Virus record (IMG/VR): IMGVR_UViG_3300034072_000301
Span: 1 to 25,151 of that record
Reading direction: 5' to 3' (one strand)
Origin: a virus
Length of the DNA stretch: 25,151 bases
Both the position numbers and the translations under genes were made by a program. Positions 21,189 to 25,151 of this stretch are shown here, one piece after another. Position 1 is the stretch's first letter. Every line of letters begins with the position of its first letter. The notes below the pieces were generated by a model, which saw only the letters and a program-made list of their open reading frames with translations, made no database searches and was not told the DNA's origin.

Positions 21189-21290
21189 TTATTCTTCCTC
21201 TCCATCTTCTCCACCGTGTTGCTCACAGTGAAAGAATGTTTCACTTGTAGAGTTATCGCACTCATCAGCGTGGCAAATTAATTTACGCAT
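21189..21290 (-). CDS. Zinc-finger micro-protein, 33 aa
   Basis: ATG 21290 shares a base with the previous TAA. MRKLICHADECDNSTSETFF then HCEQH has the pattern C6-x4-C11 ... C22-x2-H25, followed by an acidic tail (GGEDGEEE). The neighbouring 40-residue protein has the same spacing, so the two look related. This explains the short length as a minimal treble-clef-like knuckle. AGGAG precedes the start. Confidence 0.58.
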   Translation of the reverse strand: MRKLICHADECDNSTSETFFHCEQHGGEDGEEE

Positions 21291-21412
21291 TATTTTTTCT
21301 CCTCTGTTGTGTGGAATAGGCAGGTCTTTGCCCACTTGCTCCCGTTGATGTGCTTTCTCATATTGTGGCAACCCTCTATCACGCACTCCCTTGTTCTAAC
21401 TGTGCCGTCCAT
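21290..21412 (-). CDS. Zinc-finger micro-protein, 40 aa
   Basis: Starts at ATG 21412 behind AAGGAGG, eight bases upstream. MDGTVRTRECVIEGCHNMRK then KTCLFH contains C10-x4-C15 ... C31-x2-H34, the same layout as the downstream 33-residue protein. This looks like a tandem duplication with divergence. The basic middle suggests nucleic acid contact. It overlaps the previous gene by 17 bases. Confidence 0.56.
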   Translation of the reverse strand: MDGTVRTRECVIEGCHNMRKHINGSKWAKTCLFHTTEEKK

Positions 21413-21521
21413 TACTTTCCTCCTTTAGTTGTGATGAGATTAAAGTAGTGCCATTTACATAGTTAAATAAAGCGGGGTCTATCTCGCTTTCTACCTCTGT
21501 TATTACTATCCACTTACGCAT
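21396..21521 (-). CDS. Micro-protein, 41 aa
   Basis: ATG 21521 with AGGAGGAAAGTA directly upstream, the same ribosome-binding string that precedes the next micro-gene. The sequence MRKWIVITEVESEIDPALFN ... QLKEESNGRHS has no cysteines; a short strand-helix unit is likely. Its 3' end contains the next gene's RBS. Support is the RBS and the packed gene order only. Confidence 0.5.
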   Translation of the reverse strand: MRKWIVITEVESEIDPALFNYVNGTTLISSQLKEESNGRHS

Positions 21522-21684
21522 TACTTTCCTCCTGTAGGTTTAGTCCTTCGCTAATATCCACCGCTAGTGCGTGAATATCTACGCAGTAAGGTGCGTTTTG
21601 CCTCATCATCTTGTCGGCAATATCGCGTAGTTCTTTCACCTTATCTGCCACGCTTTCTGGTCTAGTTCTAAGATGGCTAGACAT
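21514..21684 (-). CDS. Helical hypothetical protein, 56 aa
   Basis: ATG 21684 chosen (AAGGAGG seven bases upstream), not a longer start at 21726 that runs further into the upstream gene. MSSHLRTRPESVADKVKELR, DIADKMMRQNAPYCVDIHAL and a final acidic helix suggest a small helical bundle or dimer. The first and last bases overlap both neighbours (8 bp each). Unknown function. Confidence 0.6.
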   Translation of the reverse strand: MSSHLRTRPESVADKVKELRDIADKMMRQNAPYCVDIHALAVDISEGLNLQEESNA

Positions 21685-21931
21685 TTGCTTCCTCCTTGTT
21701 GTATGCCTTGTTGTGGGTGGCCTCATCTAATTCACTAGCGAATTCGTATTCACTTTCGTATTCATTTCCGTATTTATTGCGTAGGCTCTCAGGCAATTTA
21801 TCAAAACCCTTTATCTCATACCCTTCGCCTCTTGCCCAAGATAAGTTGATTAGATAACTTTTGCCTTGATAGGTAATTGCTATCGTTCTTTCCCACTCGG
21901 TGTCGTTATGGTCTATTAGATTTACTTTCAT
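21677..21931 (-). CDS. Hypothetical protein, 84 aa
   Basis: The box CTTAAGACAGGAG (complement of 21939-21951) and ATG 21931 precede it. MKVNLIDHNDTEWERTIAIT, YQGKSYLINLSWARGEGYEI form a beta-sheet start; the second half (SLRNKYGNEYESEYEFASEL) is a polar acidic helix. The box lies inside the coding end of the upstream gene. No family recognised. Confidence 0.64.
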   Translation of the reverse strand: MKVNLIDHNDTEWERTIAITYQGKSYLINLSWARGEGYEIKGFDKLPESLRNKYGNEYESEYEFASELDEATHNKAYNKEEANV

Positions 21932-21932
21932 T

Positions 21933-22091
21933 TTATTTCTCCTGTCTTAAGATATAATTGTGCGCACACTCTGTTAAGGGTGCTAGGCAGTCGCCACACA
22001 TAACGGGCGAGTAAGTAATCGCTCCGCCTGTTGCTCCGTTGCCGAGGTTTCTATTGTTAAGCGTGACGGTGTAATAATTGTAGTCTTTCAT
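21933..22091 (-). CDS. Cys-rich mini-protein, 52 aa
   Basis: Start ATG 22091 preferred (8 bases from the AGGAG of its CTTAAGACAGGAG box); ATG 22097 would leave only 2. MKDYNYYTVTLNNRNLGNGA continues to MCGDCLAPLTECAHNYILRQ: C32-x2-C35 and C42 with H44, a possible zinc knuckle. The C-terminal ILRQEK is encoded by the next gene's box, so the box is translated in this frame. Confidence 0.6.
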   Translation of the reverse strand: MKDYNYYTVTLNNRNLGNGATGGAITYSPVMCGDCLAPLTECAHNYILRQEK

Positions 22092-22107
22092 TTTCATATC
22101 TCCTGTC

Positions 22108-22455
22108 TTAAGCCATAACTTTAACTGGTAAACTTGTCCACTTTCCACCTTCGTAAAGGTGTAAGTATTCTGCCCATTGGTCGCGGGCGTAGTCTTCCCA
22201 CTCCTCGAATGTTTGGAATGTTCGCGCCTCTGTCCCTGTCTCTCCGCGCTTTGCGTATGAGTCTATATTCTCGGGTTCGGTATCGTTAACTCCCGAGATG
22301 TCTCCGAGATTTAAAAGGGTTTCAACCTTTGCGGGGTCGCTATAATGCTCCGTTAATGCTGCGCCCACGCCCTCTGGGTATCCGTCCCAATGGCAATAAA
22401 TTGCCTTTATAGTTCCGTCTTGTTGCCTTGCTCCGATGTTGCTTCGTGTTGCCAT
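22108..22455 (-). CDS. Conserved-type phage protein, 115 aa
   Basis: ATG 22455 after a CTTAAGACAGGAG box. MATRSNIGARQQDGTIKAIY then CHWDGYPEGVGAALTEHYSD and KVETLLNLGDISGV belong to a protein pattern I recall from many phages and plasmids, always uncharacterised. C-terminal half: EEWEDYARDQWAEYLHLYEG and GGKWTSLPV, a predicted alpha/beta fold. Its TAA stop is the TAA of the next box (CTTAAG), so stop and control motif coincide. Preceded by a structured leader (22479-22556). Confidence 0.74.
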   Translation of the reverse strand: MATRSNIGARQQDGTIKAIYCHWDGYPEGVGAALTEHYSDPAKVETLLNLGDISGVNDTEPENIDSYAKRGETGTEARTFQTFEEWEDYARDQWAEYLHLYEGGKWTSLPVKVMA

Positions 22456-22471
22456 TTTGTTTATCTCCTGT

Positions 22472-22556
22472 CTTAAGTAGTAAAGCGAGACTCTCCCGCC
22501 TTACTCGTGCCCCGTTATTGTCTCGCTCAATTCGCCCTCTGTAAAGGGTGCGGGGC
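22472..22556 (-). promoter_or_regulatory. Structured RNA leader copy 1 and early box
   Basis: In the minus-strand RNA, GCCCCG/CGGGGC (22509-22514 with 22551-22556) closes a three-way junction. Its arms are CCCT/AGGG (22535-22538 with 22545-22548) and ATTG/CAAT (22517-22520 with 22528-22531). A second hairpin follows: 11 bp (22480-22490 with 22494-22504) with loop GAG. Two of its pairs are G-U only in the minus-strand RNA. CTTAAGACAGGAG ends the leader. Copy 2 at 23130-23206 keeps the same layout with different stem sequences. Confidence 0.7.
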
Positions 22557-22578
22557 TGTGAGTTGCCTCACATAGTTT

Positions 22579-22758
22579 TTAGATGTAGTAGTTATCACTT
22601 AGCCATTCTTTTAGAAAGAACCCGCCAACTAGTAAGGCTCCAACGATTACCGCGAAAGGCGCGACGAGTGCGAGGCTTGCCCATAGTTCGAGGGCCTCGT
22701 TTCCTGTCTGCTGTGCTGTGTCTGCTACTTCTTGCCATTTGTTAAGGTATTTTATCAT
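22579..22758 (-). CDS. Small membrane protein, 59 aa
   Basis: ATG 22758, seven bases after AGGAG of a CTTAAGACAGGAG box. An amphipathic start (MIKYLNKWQEVADTAQQTGN) precedes a single TM helix (LWASLALVAPFAVIVGALLV) and a short tail (GGFFLKEWLSDNYYI). Together with the other TM mini-protein at 21018-21188 the operon encodes at least two tiny membrane proteins. Candidate for superinfection exclusion, but untested. Confidence 0.62.
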   Translation of the reverse strand: MIKYLNKWQEVADTAQQTGNEALELWASLALVAPFAVIVGALLVGGFFLKEWLSDNYYI

Positions 22759-22781
22759 TTCATTTCTCCTGTCTTAAGTCG

Positions 22782-23114
22782 TTATCTCTTGAGGTTGTCT
22801 AGTGTTTGTCTTGCGATGATGTCGAAAGGTAAAGAGCCCTGACCCTTTAACATTTGACCGATGAACAGCCCTGCGGTTTCGCTAATTTTATCGGTCACGA
22901 GGTCCATCACTTGCTCCGCTAGTGTTTCCCATTCATCGCTCAACTTGTTTGATAAATCTGCGACACCTTCGGCCTCTTGCGCGTCTTGCATCAACTCGGC
23001 CTGTGTTTCTTCGATATTTTCGGCCACCATCAGCCACTCGGTGGCGAATTGCTCGGCTAAAATAAAGCGCTTTGCCATATCGCTAACCGTTTCTGTCTGT
23101 GTTTCTGTAGTCAT
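22782..23114 (-). CDS. Acidic helical protein, 110 aa
   Basis: ATG 23114 after CTTAAGACAGGAG and a run of A. MTTETQTETVSDMAKRFILA is followed by long acidic helices (ENIEETQAELMQDAQEAEGV; EWETLAEQVMDLVTDKISET) and a hydrophobic end (LFIGQMLKGQG). Net charge is strongly negative. Might be a coiled-coil adaptor or a DNA-mimic-like inhibitor; no family. Preceded by structured leader copy 2. Confidence 0.66.
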   Translation of the reverse strand: MTTETQTETVSDMAKRFILAEQFATEWLMVAENIEETQAELMQDAQEAEGVADLSNKLSDEWETLAEQVMDLVTDKISETAGLFIGQMLKGQGSLPFDIIARQTLDNLKR

Positions 23115-23117
23115 TTT

Positions 23118-23206
23118 TTTTTCTCCTGTCTTAAGTAATAAGGGAACTCTTCCCCTATCGTGCCCCCGCTAGGTCTTGAACCTGCGCCCTCTGTAGGTGC
23201 GGGGGC
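23118..23206 (-). promoter_or_regulatory. Structured RNA leader copy 2 and early box
   Basis: Minus-strand RNA: GCCCCCGC/GCGGGGGC (23162-23169 with 23199-23206) closes arms CCT/AGG (23188-23190 with 23195-23197) and AGGT/ACCT (23171-23174 with 23180-23183). It is followed by an 8-bp hairpin (23139-23146 with 23150-23157) with the same GAG loop as copy 1. TACAGAGGGCG and GGGCACGA are the conserved sequence parts; the stems differ but still pair. The box CTTAAGACAGGAG (complement of 23123-23135) and the start follow. Confidence 0.7.
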
Positions 23207-23213
23207 TGTCGTT

Positions 23214-23651
23214 CTATGCGCTCGCCTTCTCTTGTGCTTTCTGATACTTCTCGATTAGTGCTTGAACTTTTGGCTGAAATAGCGCGTCATCTCGTCGCCA
23301 AATTTCTCGGCGTTTTTCGTCTTGCGCTTTCCATTCTTCGGTCTCATAAACGCGGGCTCTGATTGAATCAACCTTGAGGTTTGCCTCATCTCTTACTGCT
23401 CGGGCTTCTTTGTTCAGGGCTTGAATCAGGGCTTCAATTTCTCCCGCTCTTGTCTCTGCTTTTTGGCGGATTGCGTGAATCTCCTCTGAGTTTGCCACTA
23501 TGTGAGCCCGCTCGATTTGGTCTAAGTTTCTCCGAGCGTCCCAATGTTCATCGGATAATTTTTTCTGCTCCATTTCTGAGAGTTTATCTAAAAAGGCGCG
23601 GTATCTTGCGGGGCTTAGGTTTTCTTTTGCCCATTGTCTCGGGTTGTTCAT
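23214..23651 (-). CDS. Coiled-coil protein, 145 aa
   Basis: Start ATG 23651 is used because the CTTAAGACAGGAG box (complement of 23664-23676) lies 12 bases upstream; a longer frame from 23792 would run through the SprT gene end and the leader. MNNPRQWAKENLSPARYRAF is followed by nearly continuous heptad-like helix (KLSEMEQKKLSDEHWDARRN; AETRAGEIEALIQALNKEAR) rich in Glu, Arg, Lys and Ala. Probably an elongated dimer. No catalytic motif. Function unknown. Confidence 0.68.
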   Translation of the reverse strand: MNNPRQWAKENLSPARYRAFLDKLSEMEQKKLSDEHWDARRNLDQIERAHIVANSEEIHAIRQKAETRAGEIEALIQALNKEARAVRDEANLKVDSIRARVYETEEWKAQDEKRREIWRRDDALFQPKVQALIEKYQKAQEKASA

Positions 23652-23744
23652 TGTAGTTCTGTTCTCCTGTCTTAAGTCTGAAAAGTTCTGAGGCTCATCA
23701 GTCGGGGCACTTACCCCGAGACCATCGCCCCGATTTCTCGGGGC
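23652..23744 (-). promoter_or_regulatory. Leader with three hairpins and early box
   Basis: The 107-bp gap after the SprT stop holds GCCCCGA/TCGGGGC (23727-23733 with 23738-23744; in RNA a GAAA tetraloop), CCCCGA/TCGGGG arms (23702-23707 with 23714-23719), and CTGA/TCAG (23688-23691 with 23698-23701). They are followed by CTTAAGACAGGAG (complement of 23664-23676). The first two stems share CCCCGA/TCGGGG arms and could swap partners. No U-run follows, so termination is unlikely. Confidence 0.6.
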
Positions 23745-23758
23745 TAGGTTTCGCCTTG

Positions 23759-24382
23759 CTACGCTTTGAACTCTTTCCCGCAATTTTGGCACATCGGGCG
23801 GGATTTTTCAAGGACCGAGGCCGAGAGGCGGATAACGCTATCGCAACCGCACCGCGCACTTTTTAGGTTTTTATTGCGCCCTGCGCCTTTCTTAACTTGC
23901 TCCGAGTCTGCCCTTAGCGATAGCGCCTCCTCGATTAGGGCTAAGGCCTCGGCCCATCTAGTGGCGCACTCATCGCTCACCTCGGTGTTGCTCCAGCCGA
24001 TACCCTTGGCCTGTGTAATCGTGAGCCCTAGGCTCTCGGCTGTAGCCTTGAATTTCTGGTTATGATACCCGTCCCCGCTCACGCCCTTAATTCCCGCTTG
24101 GAGGTCTAGGGAATGGGCCACCTCGTGGAGGAGGGTGCCGAGAATGGCGCGGGCGCCTCTCTCGAAATAGTTTGCGCTTATCATTATCTCGTGGAAATTA
24201 TCTTCGCCCGCTTTCCAAATCTTCGCGTGCGTAAAGTGGCCCATTGTCCGCCCTGTCTTACGGGTGACTAGAATCGTGGCGCGGGGGGCGCCTGTCTTCT
24301 CTCTGATAATCTCGTGAGCATTTTCGAGAGCGCTAGCGATGTTCGATAGTCTCTCGGTCTTCTCTAGTGTTGCTGTGTTCAT
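23759..24382 (-). CDS. SprT-like zinc metalloprotease
   Basis: 207 residues, first gene of the leftward operon. TLLHEVAHSLDLQAGIKG gives HEVAH (86-90), with the third ligand probably H107 in GYHNQKF, as in SprT/Spartan proteins. A C-terminal zinc ribbon (RCGCDSV, C178/C180; MCQNCGKEF, C198/C201) completes the usual SprT layout. The family digests DNA-protein crosslinks or is otherwise linked to DNA-bound proteins; in phages its target is unknown. ATG 24382 follows GACGGGAG. A promoter and a LexA box lie upstream. Confidence 0.85.
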   Translation of the reverse strand: MNTATLEKTERLSNIASALENAHEIIREKTGAPRATILVTRKTGRTMGHFTHAKIWKAGEDNFHEIMISANYFERGARAILGTLLHEVAHSLDLQAGIKGVSGDGYHNQKFKATAESLGLTITQAKGIGWSNTEVSDECATRWAEALALIEEALSLRADSEQVKKGAGRNKNLKSARCGCDSVIRLSASVLEKSRPMCQNCGKEFKA

Positions 24383-24428
24383 TTCTTCTTCTCCCGTCTC
24401 GGTTAGGTATTTCCTGCCGATAAGTGGA

Positions 24429-24457
24429 ACTTTACGCCTTAAGCCTTAACCTGTCAA
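24429..24457 (-). promoter_or_regulatory. Leftward early promoter
   Basis: On the minus strand TTGACA (complement of 24452-24457), a 17-bp spacer, then TAAAGT (complement of 24429-24434). The spacer contains a CTTAAG palindrome (24438-24443), which would place any CTTAAG-binding factor inside the RNA polymerase footprint. The predicted start is about 40 bases before the SprT-like gene. Confidence 0.7.
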
Positions 24458-24490
24458 GGGTCTTTCTAGTGATGTCGGTCACATTATTAC

Positions 24491-24506
24491 TCGAACAGAT
24501 GTTCGA
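24491..24506. promoter_or_regulatory. LexA/SOS box
   Basis: TCGAACAGATGTTCGA: 7-bp perfect arms around two bases. It matches the Gram-positive/actinobacterial LexA operator (CGAAC-N4-GTTCG) in every fixed position. It lies 34 bp upstream of the -35 of the leftward promoter. An AT-rich TAATAAT just downstream in the leftward direction could be the -10 of a second promoter overlapped by the box. Implies host LexA, hence DNA damage, can influence this operon. Confidence 0.78.
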
Positions 24507-24840
24507 ATGATTCCCCTTATTCTTCCCCTGAATAGAACCCTAACTCTCAACTATAGGTCTAGGGTTATGGATTATTTCTGGATTATTCCCCCCCGCCATA
24601 ACCTGCGGGGAGATAGTCATCCTCTCCATACGCTCTCATTACTTGCTATTTATTATTGTTATTAGCCTAGAATCTAGATTTAAATAACTATCAATGAAGA
24701 CTTAAGACCTAAAAGAAACTAGCCTCCTCCTCGGGGGAAGTAAGTCTGCCAGAGAGAGGCACCGCTCAAGGCGGTTTGACCCCACACTAGTTAAAATCGG
24801 TCGTATATGTGTATATAGACTCACCCAAAATATTTCTGTT

Positions 24841-24894
24841 ATATTCGCCCTATATACCTCTGAACAGCACTTATATCGCCCAAAGGGCGAATAT
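24841..24894. repeat. 10-bp inverted repeat with nested hairpin
   Basis: ATATTCGCCC (24841-24850) is the exact inverse of GGGCGAATAT (24885-24894). A second copy of the left arm core, TCGCCC (24876-24881), forms a short hairpin with the same right arm (AAA loop). So one right arm can pair with either of two left arms 35 bp apart. A TGAACAG half-site lies between. Confidence 0.6.
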
Positions 24895-24961
24895 TAATAT
24901 ATTTTAAAAATACTTCATATAAATCTGTTCGGTTTTACGATTTGAACAGGTTTTCTTATAT

Positions 24962-25050
24962 GTATAGATATTTATATATCTATACGGAGCGTCGCTCCGC
25001 CTCTTGCGGGCTACGCGACTATATATAATATATATATATTATATAATATA
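24962..25050. other. AT-rich tracts with GC-rich hairpin core
   Basis: GTATAGATAT/ATATCTATAC (24962-24971 with 24976-24985) is a 10-bp inverted repeat. CGGAGC/GCTCCG (24985-24990 with 24994-24999, loop GTC) follows, overlapped by CCGC/GCGG (24997-25009). Then comes about 32 bp of pure A/T (25019-25050). The design (A/T tract, 6-bp GC hairpin with 3-nt loop, A/T tract) mirrors 12961-13035 at the other end of the early region. Candidate unwinding element or promoter region. Confidence 0.5.
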
Positions 25051-25118
25051 GACCTAGGTGCCCATATTCTGACCGTTTATAGAGGGGCGTTTATAGTAGT
25101 TTTTAATGGGGGTACTTA

Positions 25119-25151
25119 GTGGGTCGAAAGTCGGGTAAGACGGACATCCCA
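25119..25151 (+). CDS. Possible start of a gene running off the window
   Basis: A GTG at 25119 with GGGGG upstream opens a frame MGRKSGKTDIP to the window end. If the genome is circular or continues, the packaging genes (terminase, portal) missing upstream of the capsid gene would be expected to start about here. Eleven codons are too few to judge; an ATG at 25106 in another frame stops after ten codons. Confidence 0.25.
   Translation, partial: MGRKSGKTDIP

Larger units (their letters stand above)
24383..25118. other. Non-coding control region
   Basis: No credible gene is seen for about 735 bp. It holds the leftward promoter, the LexA box, a CCCCGC/GCGGGG hairpin (24591-24596 with 24605-24610), an isolated CTTAAGAC (24701-24708), ACCGC/GCGGT (24761-24775), a 10-bp inverted repeat with ATATTCGCCC arms (24841-24894), a CTGTTC/GAACAG pair (24925-24949), and AT tracts with GC hairpins (24962-25050). 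This density of dyads fits a replication origin or a divergent promoter region. No dnaA-box set was recognised. Confidence 0.6.

Noticed and set aside
22548-22745. 65-codon plus-strand frame between leftward genes
   Set aside because: Lies over the leader and the membrane mini-gene; Arg/Leu/Cys-rich shadow composition and no ribosome-binding site.
23162-23206. tRNA-like element (acceptor-like GC stem and TTCAAGA loop on the minus strand)
   Set aside because: Only about 45 nt, no D-arm or anticodon arm, and a parallel copy at 22509-22556 lacks the TTCAA loop; better explained as a regulatory leader.
23652-23792. N-terminal extension of the coiled-coil gene (start at 23792)
   Set aside because: Would translate the leader hairpins and the CTTAAGACAGGAG box and overlap the SprT-like gene; the box-associated ATG 23651 fits its neighbours.
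24591-24610. CCCCGC/GCGGGG hairpin as a terminator for either direction
   Set aside because: No T-run follows on either strand; kept only as a dyad of the control region.
1-25151. CRISPR array, insertion sequence, integrase or attachment site
   Set aside because: No regularly spaced direct repeats, transposase or recombinase motifs, and no tRNA-derived attachment core were seen.

Overview
The window is a large part of a tailed-phage genome, most likely a short-tailed (podovirus-like) phage of an actinobacterium. The host call rests on a WhiB-family regulator with its four cysteines and IWGG turn, an actinobacterial-style SLT transglycosylase, a Gram-positive LexA (Cheo) box, and moderately low GC. 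Freshwater Nanopelagicales-type actinobacteria would fit, but this is inference. No tape-measure gene lies between the capsid gene and the lysis genes, which argues for a short tail. No integrase, repressor, tRNA, CRISPR or insertion sequence was found.

Layout. Positions 1-12836 are the rightward late module. It holds the 3' part of the major capsid gene (N4-gp56-like), a run of small mostly lysine-rich ORFs, a connector/adaptor-like protein, a very long Ala/Ser/Thr fibre, a second fibre with a lectin-like domain, small virion/adhesin proteins including a Gly-rich one, a family-2-like glycosyltransferase, a large nozzle-like tail protein, and a lysis block (membrane protein, M15-type endolysin, holin-like protein). 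A strong intrinsic terminator (12874-12924) ends it. Positions 12950-19418 are a rightward early/replication operon behind a consensus promoter: RecB-like nuclease in two ORFs, RecA/DnaB-like ATPase, Holliday-junction-resolvase-like nuclease, primase in two ORFs (zinc finger and TOPRIM), a DUF1599/Nmad1-type protein, two more probable PD-(D/E)XK proteins and a sigma-like factor. Positions 19415-24382 are a leftward operon of 18 small genes (SprT-like protease first, then many unknowns, tiny zinc-finger and membrane proteins, WhiB, SLT transglycosylase, FmdB-like zinc ribbon). It is convergent with, and overlaps by 4 bp, the replication operon. Positions 24383-25151 are non-coding control DNA with a promoter, a LexA box and several inverted repeats.

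The most interesting signal is regulatory. The 13-mer CTTAAGACAGGAG (a CTTAAG palindrome fused to a Shine-Dalgarno) precedes at least eight early genes in both operons. The CTTAAG core is also heavily over-represented throughout the early half but not the late half. Several of these boxes sit directly after structured leaders. Two of them (before the genes starting at 22455 and 23114) look like two copies of one RNA fold, with stems kept by compensatory changes and G-U pairs that only work in the transcribed strand. The leader of the rightward early operon carries a 9-bp stem and a perfect 9-nt anti-Shine-Dalgarno in a pseudoknot arrangement. Together these suggest an RNA- or protein-mediated control system for early gene expression that I do not recognise from known phages.
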